A stretch of 64,000 nt of DNA from the NCBI RefSeq assembly GCF_016406085.1, contig NZ_JAEHFJ010000007.1:152562-216561 (forward strand), written 5' to 3'. This document shows, in pieces, positions 44,072 through 53,774 of the stretch; within the stretch, counting starts at the first letter, position 1; every line of letters starts with the position of its first letter. The notes under the pieces were generated by a model. That model made no database searches. It had not been told where the DNA came from and worked only from the letters and a program-made list of their open reading frames with translations. Both the position numbers and the translations under genes were made by a program. This stretch comes from Aureibaculum flavum. Its GTDB lineage: Bacteria > Bacteroidota > Bacteroidia > Flavobacteriales > Flavobacteriaceae.

Positions 44072-46654
44072 TTACTCTAATTTCATTGCTTCATTAAATA
44101 CATCTTCTATTTGCTTATACATATATTGTAAATGAGCATTTGTCATGCGGTCAGAAACTTTAGGTATGGTTCTCTTTAAGTCTTTTTTTAAGCTTGTTAA
44201 ATAGCTCAAAGCAAGTGCTCTTGTATCAGTATTTACGGTTAAGCTTTGAGAAAGAATGGCCATAAGCCCTGAAAGTCCTTTTTTAGCTTTTTCAGGTCTA
44301 TATAAGGCTATCATGTTTTTTAAGTAAGCTTTTTGAACATGTCTTTGATAGATACTCGGACTAAATTTTCTGCCCATATCCAAATCATGCCACACAATAG
44401 TATAAAGATCATCAAGGTATTCTTGAGGCTTATAAACTTCTAATGAAGATGCTGTAGCTTCTTTTTGAAATTCTTGTCCGAATTCAGCTAAATCACGTTC
44501 ATATCTTTCAGCTATAAATCCCATTCTACTTAGCTGTATTCCACTTAAAAGACTAGACATAACACCTTCCATAGTTTTTATTACTTCTTCTTTAGACTGA
44601 GGTGATTTTATTTTATTTAAAATTTGATTATCCAATAACCAAACAGGTTCTTTTAAAATGTTATCTCTTAAAAAATAAAGAGCTTCTTTTTGTCTTTCTT
44701 TAGAAACCATTCCATAAACATCACCTTCTTCTTCCACGGATTTTGGTGTAACATAAATACCACCAATATTAGTTTTTACATGGGTGATGTATCTCGAATA
44801 TTGTCCTAAAAGAGCAGTATATGAATTTTTTAAATTTTGATAATCATCACTTTCTCGTTCCTTCGTCCAATAGATTAAATTTGGCAATATTCGCTTTAAG
44901 TTTTTAATACCATAGGTACTTGCTAAGGCGGCATTATCACCTAAATCTTCAGTTTGTGAACGAGGATCGTAATCTCTACCTTCTCCACCAAACCATAATC
45001 TTGGATTATTAGTAGCTCTATTTACAATCAGTTTACTCAGCATTTCCCTTTCTTCATCTTCAGACATTGATCCTGAAAATTTTGTATAACCCCAAAGGAT
45101 GGCCCATTTATCATAATCTCCAATTCTGGGCATTAGATTTTCCATACTTATCGAGTCTTCTGGCTGAGCAACATAATTAAATCGAGCATAATCCATTATT
45201 GACGAAGTATGACCATTTTTACTTAACCATTTATTATTTCGCAAGCTGTCTACAGGAGTTGCGTAACTAGCCCCCATATTATGTCTTAAACCGAGTGTGT
45301 GTCCTATTTCATGGGAAGAAACAAACCGAATTAAATTACCCATAAGTTCATCATCGATTTTCATTTTACGAGCTCGTGAGTCAACAGCACCAGTTTGTAT
45401 CATATACCAGCTGTTTAATAGACTCATTAGATTGTGATACCATCCTACATGCGATTCTATAATTTCGCCACTTCTAGGGTCAACAATATTAGGTCCGTAT
45501 GCATTTTTCATTGGAGAAGCAAAATATCTTATTACGGAAAATCTTGCATCTTCTAAGCTCATTGTACTATCCTTAACCGGCCACACTTTACCTGTTATAG
45601 CGTTTTTAAAACCTGCAGCTTCAAAAGCAATATTCCAATCATTAATACCATCTATTAAATGAGGAACCCATTTTTTTGGTGTAGCAGGGTCTATATAATA
45701 TACTATTTTTTTTTTTGGTTCAACCAACTGACCATCTTTCCATTTTTCTAAATCTTTTTCTTGAGGTTCTAATCGCCATCTATGAATAAAGGCTTTCTCT
45801 TCAACCTTTTGTTGGTTATCATCATATTGTAGGTTAACACTCGCAAAATACCCCACCCTCGAGTCATAAATTCTTTTTCGCATGGGTGTCGTTGGTAATA
45901 ACACAAAAGAATTGTTTATTTCTAAGGTAACCATGCCTGATAAAACTGCTGCAGGCACATCTTTATAAATACTTTCAGAACTCGTTTTTGCCGTATAGGT
46001 TTTTACAGATTTTATTTCGGTGTTAATTGGAAATGTTTTAATCTCTGATATAAACGATTTACTTTTATCAAGCGAAATTAATTTGTACCGCGTTTTTTGT
46101 GCTTTACTTAAGGTTAATAAGTAGTTGTCACTATTCAAAAAATCGGTCACTTCAAAAACAAATGCCCCCGTAAGATCATTTGTAGCATTAATTTCAAAAG
46201 CTTCAACAATAGGAGCTACGTTAGAATTTTCTACCGCTTGAGCGATGGCATCTTCTTCAGATGCCGTGCTAATAGAAGTTTTAATTCTTAACAGTATTTT
46301 GTCGTTAGGTGCTTTTTCGAAAAAAATCACTCTTTTCCCAATTTCTTCACCACCATAGTATCCGCCTAATTCGGGTGTTCTGATGAATCGTGATACCACC
46401 AAAATTTTTTTATTCAATAGAGATTTTGAAAGTTCAAAATAATACTTATTTTCAACCTGATGTATTTTAATTAATCCGTTTTTTGTAATTGCTTCTTTTG
46501 TAATTATCTTTTTGTATGGCTCTATTTTTACAACCGTATCAAGTTTTACTAAATTACTGTTATCTATTTTAATTGAGGATCTAAAAAGTCCACAAGAACT
46601 TAATAGCAATGATGAAATTATCATTGCTATTAATACTGATTTATTAAAATTCAT
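44072..46654 (-). CDS. Large zinc-dependent metalloprotease lipoprotein (metzincin-like; DUF5117/DUF5118)
   Basis: An 860-residue lipoprotein (lipobox LLLSSC, Cys21). An N-terminal segment (about 50-130) resembles DUF5118 and the following 130-300 DUF5117. The catalytic part has HEIGHTLGLRHN, i.e. HExxHxxGxxH with H448, E449, H452 and H458, followed by the Met-turn SIMDY (M487), so it is a metzincin-type zinc peptidase. It is probably exposed at the outer membrane. It begins 11 bases after SusD, with a terminator only after its own stop, so it is the last gene of the sigma-FecR-SusC-SusD unit and suggests use of proteins or peptides. Confidence 0.9.
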   Translation of the reverse strand: MNFNKSVLIAMIISSLLLSSCGLFRSSIKIDNSNLVKLDTVVKIEPYKKIITKEAITKNGLIKIHQVENKYYFELSKSLLNKKILVVSRFIRTPELGGYYGGEEIGKRVIFFEKAPNDKILLRIKTSISTASEEDAIAQAVENSNVAPIVEAFEINATNDLTGAFVFEVTDFLNSDNYLLTLSKAQKTRYKLISLDKSKSFISEIKTFPINTEIKSVKTYTAKTSSESIYKDVPAAVLSGMVTLEINNSFVLLPTTPMRKRIYDSRVGYFASVNLQYDDNQQKVEEKAFIHRWRLEPQEKDLEKWKDGQLVEPKKKIVYYIDPATPKKWVPHLIDGINDWNIAFEAAGFKNAITGKVWPVKDSTMSLEDARFSVIRYFASPMKNAYGPNIVDPRSGEIIESHVGWYHNLMSLLNSWYMIQTGAVDSRARKMKIDDELMGNLIRFVSSHEIGHTLGLRHNMGASYATPVDSLRNNKWLSKNGHTSSIMDYARFNYVAQPEDSISMENLMPRIGDYDKWAILWGYTKFSGSMSEDEEREMLSKLIVNRATNNPRLWFGGEGRDYDPRSQTEDLGDNAALASTYGIKNLKRILPNLIYWTKERESDDYQNLKNSYTALLGQYSRYITHVKTNIGGIYVTPKSVEEEGDVYGMVSKERQKEALYFLRDNILKEPVWLLDNQILNKIKSPQSKEEVIKTMEGVMSSLLSGIQLSRMGFIAERYERDLAEFGQEFQKEATASSLEVYKPQEYLDDLYTIVWHDLDMGRKFSPSIYQRHVQKAYLKNMIALYRPEKAKKGLSGLMAILSQSLTVNTDTRALALSYLTSLKKDLKRTIPKVSDRMTNAHLQYMYKQIEDVFNEAMKLE

Positions 46655-46665
46655 AGAATTCTATT

Positions 46666-48003
46666 TTAATGATTTAACTTTATACTAGGATTAAGTATTC
46701 TTACTTTTAAAGGAATTTCAAAAGTATAATGTGTACTACCTTTAGCCAAAGTTTCAATAGGTGCTTCATTTGGGTCGTTATCCGGATAACGGCTCACATC
46801 TGGCATTTCGCCTAAAAGACCAAGACGTTTCATGTCCATCCAACGGGTTAGGGTATAGGCTAATTCTCTTCGTCTTTCTTGCATAACATGTGTCAAAGCT
46901 TCTTCTTTGCTTTCTGCAATTAATATTAAATCTGGAGCATCATCTGGCAGCCTTTTGAGACGTAAATTATTCACCAATTCCATGGCTATGGTAAAATCGC
47001 CTAAGCGTGCTTCATATTCTGCTTGTATCATAAGCATTTCAGGGTAGCTAATACCAGTATTTTCGCGATTATCATTACGTGTTTTTAGTCCACTTGTTTG
47101 CGTTAAAGTGAATAAAGGTACTCTAATGTCATTTTCACCATAAAGGTCTAATAGGGTTTTTGAATAAGCAGGTGTACTGCTTAAACCATAAGTACTTAAC
47201 CAAATTTTTTCATTATTCTGTTCCTCTTTAGGGAATTCTGTTCCTTCAAGAAACATATTGTAATCTAAAACCTTGTCAATTTGAGAACTTTCCAAAGCTA
47301 ATGTCGCATAAGCATTTGCTTGTTCAAAATTTCCTAAGTAAAGATAAATACGAGCCAATAACCCTTGTGCTCCAAACTTTGTAACTCTATAACGTGTAGC
47401 TTGTATTTCAGGTAATAATAGTATTGCCTTTTCTAAATTACTAATAATATGCTCAAATGAATCTTTTAGTGTTGCTCGTGGAGGAATTTCTTCGGTTACA
47501 CTTGTAGAGCTCATTAACGGAATTCCTAAATCGGAAGGATTTGTTATAGGGTCGTAAGTATTCGCAAAGACGGTAAGTAGATGGAACTCGGCCATAGACT
47601 TAACAGTTAGTGCTTCTCCTAAAATTTCATCTTTTTGTTGTTGTGACCCTTCCGTTGCATCTTGAATATTATTGATGATAGAATTGGCATAATAAATACT
47701 TCCATACATTAAATACCAAACTTGAGGTGTATCTGAAATATCAGTATCTAAATCCGTTTTCCAAAAATATGAATTTACGATTGGAGTTTCGTCTTCAATA
47801 CCAAGGTTTAAATATACATTATCGGTCATGTACAGTAAATTATTATCTCCAATACTGTGCATACGTCCAGTGTTTAAAAGTAATTCATAGTCTTCAACGG
47901 TTTCGGGTATAACCTCTCCTCGCGGTGTAACTTCTAAAAAATCATCACAAGCCGTAAATAAGCAAATGATAGCTGCTACTAATACTATTTTATAATTTTT
48001 CAT
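46666..48003 (-). CDS. SusD/RagB family outer-membrane lipoprotein
   Basis: A 445-residue protein from ATG 48003, giving lipobox LFTAC; the longer in-frame start at 48033 would overlap the SusC stop region and adds a weak n-region. It has the SusD opening DDFLEVTPRGEVIPETVEDYELLLN and TPR-like helices (QKDEILGEALTVKSMAEFHLL, GAQGLLARIYLYLGNFEQA). It binds substrate on the surface and forms the lid of the SusC channel. It sits between SusC and the protease. The protein is on the short side for SusD (often about 500 residues). Confidence 0.92.
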   Translation of the reverse strand: MKNYKIVLVAAIICLFTACDDFLEVTPRGEVIPETVEDYELLLNTGRMHSIGDNNLLYMTDNVYLNLGIEDETPIVNSYFWKTDLDTDISDTPQVWYLMYGSIYYANSIINNIQDATEGSQQQKDEILGEALTVKSMAEFHLLTVFANTYDPITNPSDLGIPLMSSTSVTEEIPPRATLKDSFEHIISNLEKAILLLPEIQATRYRVTKFGAQGLLARIYLYLGNFEQANAYATLALESSQIDKVLDYNMFLEGTEFPKEEQNNEKIWLSTYGLSSTPAYSKTLLDLYGENDIRVPLFTLTQTSGLKTRNDNRENTGISYPEMLMIQAEYEARLGDFTIAMELVNNLRLKRLPDDAPDLILIAESKEEALTHVMQERRRELAYTLTRWMDMKRLGLLGEMPDVSRYPDNDPNEAPIETLAKGSTHYTFEIPLKVRILNPSIKLNH

Positions 48004-48034
48004 TTGTTTTATTTTATAATTTTTATTGATCATA

Positions 48035-51000
48035 TTAAAATTGAGTGGTTAAAGAAATACTGTAGATGGGTTGCGTACTTAAACCACGAATACCGGTAAC
48101 TGGATTGATAGCATCTGAATCGATGTTTTTATTGGCCAAATTAAACTTGAAAGCATTTTGAACCTGAAGACGCAATCGGGTATCCAATAATTTTACACGA
48201 TCTAATAAATGATTAGGTAACCTGTATGTAAGGTTTATATCTGTTATGTTAATTTGATCAGCTTTTATCACATTACGATCTGCCTTGGTGTAGATGGTGT
48301 TACCAAAACTAGAAGCACTATAATTAGGATCTCTGAAGGCTGGTTTTACTCTAGGAATATCAGTAGTCAGTTCATCACCAGGTTGTTTCCAATAATTTTC
48401 CGTACCCATAAGTGGATAGTCAGCTCTTGTGTTAGGGGTTTCAATTCTTGAGTAATGTCCACCATAAAACATAACTTGAGCAAAGAACTCAAAATTACCA
48501 AAACTTACATGATTACTTAATCCAAGTACTTGTTTTGGAGTTGTGGTTCCACTATTTACTAAATCTTCAAATTGAATTTGATCAGAACCAGAAATTGTAC
48601 TTATAGAGCCGTCATTACGAACTCGCATAGGGTCTCCAAATTCACTTAATCCTGCATATTGATAACTAAGTAATGAATTTAAGGCATAACCTTCTAAAGG
48701 AGAGCTACTGTTTATATAATACTGAGACCGGTATGCATTTGGATTTGATTCGTAAACTTTTAAAATAGTATTGGTGTTAAAAGATGCGGTAAGTGAACTC
48801 GACCAGTTAAAATTATCTGTGTCTACGATTCTTGCATTTAACCAAAGCTCTAATCCTTTATTTTCAATCGCTGCCGTATTTGATGTGTAATTTAAAAATC
48901 CTGTTGTAGGGTCAGCTAATGTGCTTCCAAGAACATCTTCCGTTTTTTTACGATACCAATCAATTGAACCAGAAATGCTATTGTTGAATAAGCCAAAATC
49001 TATACCAAGGTTTAAGTTTGTTGTGTTTTCCCATCTAATAGATTCATTTACAGGAGAGATAATGCTATTTGATAATACAGATGGAGATACTAATCTGTTT
49101 TGAATAGTTCTTAATATTAAAAAACGTCCGCTATTACTTTGGGGAACATTTCCTGTTAAGCCGTATGCAGCTCTTAATTTAAATTCATTTAACCAATTAG
49201 AAGTACCTTGTAAAAACGTTTCTTTATGTAGTTGCCAGTTAGCACCTATAGACCACTGCGGTTTGTTTCTATAGCGTGAATCTGTTCCAAATAAGTTAGA
49301 TTGATCTAAGCGTACGCTCCCCGTTAAAATGTATTTTTCATTAAAAGAATAGGTCATTTGCGAGTAATAAGATCTAAATCTTCGGTCTGAAAATGCTTCA
49401 TCAAAATAATTGGCAGTATTAACAAATGGGTTTCCAAAACCTAAAGATGGAAATCCGGACTTTACATCTCTACTCTCTAATGCAGCTAAATCAACTGAGC
49501 CTATAATTAGACTTTGACCATTATAGCCAAAAAACGAACTCAAGTAGCTTTGTGATTCTGTTTTACGAACTTCTGTACCTAGGATTCCAGAGAGCTGATG
49601 TCTTTCTTTATCGTCTAAATAAGTATTGAGGTTAAACTGAGCTCTGAGTGTAAGTGCTTTTATTGTATGATTTGTTTTTTTTAGAATATCACCTTGTGGT
49701 ATATGCACAAATAAAGGATTACCCGTAGATTCATCTTGCTGTGCAGAACGATTCAATACATCTCTAACCAAATAATTATCTTCATTAAAAAGCTGATCAT
49801 CAATCTCATTGTCATGTTCAAAAGCTCCTCCTAAATCCAGGTTTAGCCATTCTGTTATTTTTGTATTCAATTTTACTTGACCACGAATGGCATTTCTGTT
49901 TCTATTGTTTTTTTCGGTTAAAAAATCAGAATATGGTTTTAATCTTCTATCATAAAGGCCCAATGCTATTCCTTCGGCATTCAATGCGTCTGAACCTTTT
50001 AAGTTTTTATAGTTTGGTAAAGCATTACCTTGGTCGTCTATTATTCGTGTATAAGGTAAAAGTGATGAATAGGTGGGCACATTGCCACGTTGACTATTCC
50101 GTTCGTTAGTATAAATAGCTCCAATATCCAAAGTGAAACGATCAGAAATATTATAAGTAGAGTTTAGGTTAGCAATAAATCTTTTATTATCATCAAATTG
50201 TTCGTTTCCACTGTAGTCAACATAATTAAGACCTACTCTGTAAAGATTATTTTCTCCACCACCACTCATACTTAGGTCATAATTATTAATGATTGAAGTT
50301 CTATAAAACAAATCTTTATATTCATTAAGGTTGTGATATTTTCCTAATTCTTTCAATGAAGCATTAGCTTGTTCTTCTGTTATTAGACCTTCTTTAAAAT
50401 CTAATCCTATTGATCTTACTGGAGAAGGTTGTGTATATCTCTCAGCAGGACGAGAGCTTGTACTTTGTAATTCTGTTGCATATTCAATACCTATAAATTC
50501 TGGAGACTTGGCGTAATTCAGGTCTGAAAAATTAGAAGATGTTTGAAACGAAGTTGAGTTTCTAAAAGTAATTACAGGTTTTCCTTTTCTACCATTTTTT
50601 GTTTCTATTACAATAACTCCGTTTGCGGCACGAGCACCATATATGGTACTTGCAGATGCGTCTTTTAATACGGATACAGAAGCAATAGTATTCGGATTAA
50701 TAGAGTTTAATGAAACTTCAGTTGGAAAACCGTCAATTACAATTAAAGGCAATTTTACTCCATCAAAAGTAGAAACACCTCGAATAGTTAACTGCTCATC
50801 TGCAGGAACATTGGGATTTCTAGCATTATAAACCAAACCTGGTAAACGACCTTCTAAATTTTCTAAAAAATTACCATTAATTGATGTACGTTGATTAATC
50901 TCTTTGGCAGATATCACTGAAGCGGCTCCGGTTAATTGGTCACGTTCTATATTTTGATATCCAGTAGATACCAAGACCACATCTTCTAATTGATTCATAG

Positions 51001-51613
51001 ACTCTATTAGAGTAATATCTAATGTGTTTTGTTTTCCGACAGCTATTTCTTTAGGCTCATATCCAATACTAGAAAAAGTTAAGATGACATCATTATTAGA
51101 AACAGTAATAGCGTAATTTCCTTCAAAATCGCTTACGACGCCTTTCTTGGTGCCTTTAATTTTTACAGTAACACCGACTAAAGGCATTCCAGCTTCATCA
51201 GTAATTGTACCATTTACCTGATGTTGAATTTTGAAATTTTTTTCCTTAAATTGATTTATAATGATGGTATTTTCAACAGATAATTTAAACTGATAGCCAT
51301 AGTTTGATAAACTAAGCTTTAACAATTTACTTGTTGCAATAGAACCCTTCTTTAATAATACCTTTGGAGTATTTTTAAACATGTCAGCCTGAAAGATGAA
51401 TGTGTAATCAGTCTGTTGTTGAATGAGTTCAAAAACTTGATCTACTGTTATAGTCTTGTCTTTGTCAATAATAACTATCGAGTTTTGGGGGAAAACATCA
51501 TTATTTGTTAATCCAAAAATGGTTGTGCAACATAAAAACAAAAATGTTCTCATAATAAAATTGGTGAATTTTTTTCTTTCAAAGAAAAAACTGCGTTTAA
51601 AATTAATTTCCAT
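48035..51613 (-). CDS. SusC/RagA TonB-linked outer-membrane transporter with STN signalling domain
   Basis: A 1192-residue protein. After a long signal region (MEINFKRSFFFERKKFT, then FIMRTFLFLCCTTIFG) come an STN domain (about 50-115, DKDKTITVDQVFELIQQQ), a CarboxypepD_reg-like domain (about 130-210, HQVNGTITDEAGMPLVGVTVK), a plug with SVSVLKDASASTIYGARAANGV and a long beta-barrel. The STN domain is what signals to FecR when substrate is bound. It forms the transport pore with SusD and needs TonB-ExbBD. It is the third gene of the sigma-FecR-SusC-SusD-protease unit. Confidence 0.95.
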   Translation of the reverse strand: MEINFKRSFFFERKKFTNFIMRTFLFLCCTTIFGLTNNDVFPQNSIVIIDKDKTITVDQVFELIQQQTDYTFIFQADMFKNTPKVLLKKGSIATSKLLKLSLSNYGYQFKLSVENTIIINQFKEKNFKIQHQVNGTITDEAGMPLVGVTVKIKGTKKGVVSDFEGNYAITVSNNDVILTFSSIGYEPKEIAVGKQNTLDITLIESMNQLEDVVLVSTGYQNIERDQLTGAASVISAKEINQRTSINGNFLENLEGRLPGLVYNARNPNVPADEQLTIRGVSTFDGVKLPLIVIDGFPTEVSLNSINPNTIASVSVLKDASASTIYGARAANGVIVIETKNGRKGKPVITFRNSTSFQTSSNFSDLNYAKSPEFIGIEYATELQSTSSRPAERYTQPSPVRSIGLDFKEGLITEEQANASLKELGKYHNLNEYKDLFYRTSIINNYDLSMSGGGENNLYRVGLNYVDYSGNEQFDDNKRFIANLNSTYNISDRFTLDIGAIYTNERNSQRGNVPTYSSLLPYTRIIDDQGNALPNYKNLKGSDALNAEGIALGLYDRRLKPYSDFLTEKNNRNRNAIRGQVKLNTKITEWLNLDLGGAFEHDNEIDDQLFNEDNYLVRDVLNRSAQQDESTGNPLFVHIPQGDILKKTNHTIKALTLRAQFNLNTYLDDKERHQLSGILGTEVRKTESQSYLSSFFGYNGQSLIIGSVDLAALESRDVKSGFPSLGFGNPFVNTANYFDEAFSDRRFRSYYSQMTYSFNEKYILTGSVRLDQSNLFGTDSRYRNKPQWSIGANWQLHKETFLQGTSNWLNEFKLRAAYGLTGNVPQSNSGRFLILRTIQNRLVSPSVLSNSIISPVNESIRWENTTNLNLGIDFGLFNNSISGSIDWYRKKTEDVLGSTLADPTTGFLNYTSNTAAIENKGLELWLNARIVDTDNFNWSSSLTASFNTNTILKVYESNPNAYRSQYYINSSSPLEGYALNSLLSYQYAGLSEFGDPMRVRNDGSISTISGSDQIQFEDLVNSGTTTPKQVLGLSNHVSFGNFEFFAQVMFYGGHYSRIETPNTRADYPLMGTENYWKQPGDELTTDIPRVKPAFRDPNYSASSFGNTIYTKADRNVIKADQINITDINLTYRLPNHLLDRVKLLDTRLRLQVQNAFKFNLANKNIDSDAINPVTGIRGLSTQPIYSISLTTQF

Positions 51614-51658
51614 AAATTTATTGTCTGTTAGTTAATAATTAATTAATAGATGAATATT

Positions 51659-51699
51659 GGGATAAAGTGATGTACTGTCCAAGGTCTATACTTTATCCC
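51659..51699. other. Stem-loop between FecR and SusC genes
   Basis: GGGATAAAGT (51659-51668) and ACTTTATCCC (51690-51699) form a perfect 10-bp stem with a 21-base loop. On the plus strand it is followed by a T-run, so it looks like a terminator for a plus-strand transcript, although no plus-strand gene precedes it. On the minus strand it lies between the fecR stop and susC start and has no T-run after it, so it could be a processing or stability element. Confidence 0.65.
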
Positions 51700-51703
51700 T
51701 TTT

Positions 51704-52864
51704 TTATTTTATATCTATAGTATCAGTGCTAATTTTATAATCATTTATAAAACCTGTATTTTTTATATTTGATAAAATACTTTCGAGCTGTTGCTTTTTA
51801 TTTAAAGTACCTGTGAATTTAATGGCTTCTAGGTCTTTGTTTTGAAAGCTAAAATCTATATTATACCATCTTGAAAGAACAACCATAATATCTTTTAAAG
51901 GTTTGTTTTTAAAACGAAATAGACCTTTTCTCCAAGACGTTTCTAAGGTTACATCAACATTTTCTACACTAATTTCTTTAGATATTTTATTAAATACAGT
52001 TTGTTGATTAGGTTCTAAATACTGGTTATCTTTATTCCCAATATTTACAGCTACTTTACCTTCAACTAAAGTGGTTAACACAAAATTTTCATCTTTATAC
52101 GACTTTATGTTAAATTGAGTGCCTAGTACATTAACTTCTTGAGAAGAACTAATTACTTTAAAAGCATCACCATTATGAGCTTTACTTGGTGATACTTCAA
52201 AATATGCTTCGCCATAATTTAAAGTTATAGTTCTAGTTTCTCCGGATATAAATTGTGAAGGATATTTCAATTGTGATTCTGAATTTAGCCAAACCTTAGT
52301 GCTATCAGATAATTGTATAAAAAACTGCCCCCCTCTAGGTATGGTTAAATAATTGTATTTAACTTCTTCCTGATGGTTAAGAGTTATATTTTTATAAATT
52401 AATTTTTCACCATTACTATTAACGTTTTTGCTTGTAAAGCTTTTACCTTTCGTTAAAGCGATGGTAGTGCCATCTTCTAAGGTTAAGGTAGCTTTATCAG
52501 TACCAATTAAAATATTATTTTTTACTACTACAGATGTAGGATTACTTTTTTTATTAAAATAAAATATTGAAAAGGATGTAACTACAGCAATAGAGGCAGC
52601 AACTGCATATTTCCAATAAAGACTTCTACGCTTAGTTCGAAAAATATTTTTTTCTATATGGTTCCATCCTTCTATTTTATCAATAGCATCATGTTTTTCT
52701 TTTCGTTTATTAATTTTTGATGTTTCAGTAAGGTTACTCACGATGTAATCTTTATCTGTTTTATCAAAAATTTCAGGTAATTCTATTTCAAAAGAATTTT
52801 TGCCCGATAAAATAAGATTGGCTAATTTTTTTGAATACGTAAATATTTTTTTAGAGATCGACAT
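51704..52864 (-). CDS. FecR-family anti-sigma factor
   Basis: A 386-residue single-pass membrane protein. The first 80 residues are cytoplasmic and basic, the membrane helix is at about 86-103 (YAVAASIAVVTSFSIFYF), and the periplasmic part contains the FecR domain (LTIPRGGQFFIQLSDSTKVWLNSES) and a DUF4974-like C-terminus (PLKDIMVVLSRWYNIDFSF). It should hold the ECF sigma factor inactive until the STN domain of SusC signals. It is 71 bases downstream of the sigma gene and 90 bases upstream of SusC. Confidence 0.93.
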   Translation of the reverse strand: MSISKKIFTYSKKLANLILSGKNSFEIELPEIFDKTDKDYIVSNLTETSKINKRKEKHDAIDKIEGWNHIEKNIFRTKRRSLYWKYAVAASIAVVTSFSIFYFNKKSNPTSVVVKNNILIGTDKATLTLEDGTTIALTKGKSFTSKNVNSNGEKLIYKNITLNHQEEVKYNYLTIPRGGQFFIQLSDSTKVWLNSESQLKYPSQFISGETRTITLNYGEAYFEVSPSKAHNGDAFKVISSSQEVNVLGTQFNIKSYKDENFVLTTLVEGKVAVNIGNKDNQYLEPNQQTVFNKISKEISVENVDVTLETSWRKGLFRFKNKPLKDIMVVLSRWYNIDFSFQNKDLEAIKFTGTLNKKQQLESILSNIKNTGFINDYKISTDTIDIK

Positions 52865-52935
52865 TAATAAAACTTGTTGTTATACTTATAAGACGACAAA
52901 AGTTTAATGTAGGGTTAAAAAGTTGAGAAAATAAT

Positions 52936-53484
52936 TTAATCAAATATTGAAATAATAAGTATAAAATATTCTTTTAACACAGGGCGTAGTCTTTTGTAAG
53001 CAATTTTTTTCTGTGCTTTTACTGTATTTATTGAGATAGAGAGTGATTCAGCAATTGCTGCATTAGAATATTCCTTAATACTTAATTTTATAATCTCTGC
53101 ACATTTTTCTGGTAAGGTGTTAATCGCATGTTCAATTATTATTGACGTTTCTGTAATGACTACCTCACGTAAAAAAACAGATTCCGTTTCTAAGTTTATT
53201 ATACTCTCGAAAGCATGTGATTCAGTTTTCTTATGAATACTACTTTTTAAGTAATCTAAGGCCTTATTTCTAACTGCAGTGAATAGGAAAGATTTGACTG
53301 TTTTTTTACTATTAAAAGAAATTTTATTTTCCCAAATTTTTATAAATATTTCCTGTACAATATCTTTAGATATTTCAGAATCCTTTATAAATGTATTTGA
53401 AAAAACGCATAAAGATGCATAATGAGACTCAAATAACTTTTTGTATTCTTTTAAAGATAATTTGTATTTTTTCTTTTTTTCCAT
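52936..53484 (-). CDS. ECF RNA polymerase sigma factor
   Basis: A 182-residue sigma-70 of the extracytoplasmic function class. Region 2 includes LFESHYASLCVFSNTFIKD and DIVQEIFIKIWENK; region 4 has LPEKCAEIIKLSIKEYSNAAIAESLSISINTVKAQKKIA with its helix-turn-helix. No region 1 or 3, as expected. It should direct RNA polymerase to the SusC promoter when released from FecR. Its own promoter is a good -33/-7 pair at 53557-53586. A further 190 bases upstream to the next gene show no coding sequence. Confidence 0.93.
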   Translation of the reverse strand: MEKKKKYKLSLKEYKKLFESHYASLCVFSNTFIKDSEISKDIVQEIFIKIWENKISFNSKKTVKSFLFTAVRNKALDYLKSSIHKKTESHAFESIINLETESVFLREVVITETSIIIEHAINTLPEKCAEIIKLSIKEYSNAAIAESLSISINTVKAQKKIAYKRLRPVLKEYFILIISIFD

Positions 53485-53556
53485 TTAAAATACCTGAATC
53501 CTTCTGAATTAAGGATCGTCGGTTTAATATTTTTTTTGAGAAATCTAAAAATCAAA

Positions 53557-53586
53557 CAAAGCTAAATAAAACAAATTAATTCTCAA
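53557..53586 (-). promoter_or_regulatory. Promoter of the ECF sigma factor gene
   Basis: On the minus strand TTG (complement of 53584-53586) and TAGCTTTG (complement of 53557-53564) are spaced by 19 bases, matching the housekeeping -33/-7 consensus. The leader is about 70 bases. Confidence 0.65.
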
Positions 53587-53774
53587 TAGATAAGAGAACT
53601 TAATGGGTATTTGAAATATTTTAATTGATTTTTTTGAAGTAATCTGATATTTAAATCAATTAATTTGCAGAATTATTATTTTAATAAGCGGATAATAAAA
53701 CAGAAGTAAATTATTTATCAACTCTGTTTTTGCAGTAGGCTACTATTTGAATTATTTACCTCATATTATTTAGT

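Noticed and set aside
43905..44135. Small plus-strand open frame of 76 codons
   Set aside because: It spans the operon terminator and the end of the protease gene, is low-complexity, and has no family features.
48251..50831. Several plus-strand open frames of 60-82 codons within the SusC gene
   Set aside because: All are antisense to conserved SusC domains and none has recognisable features.
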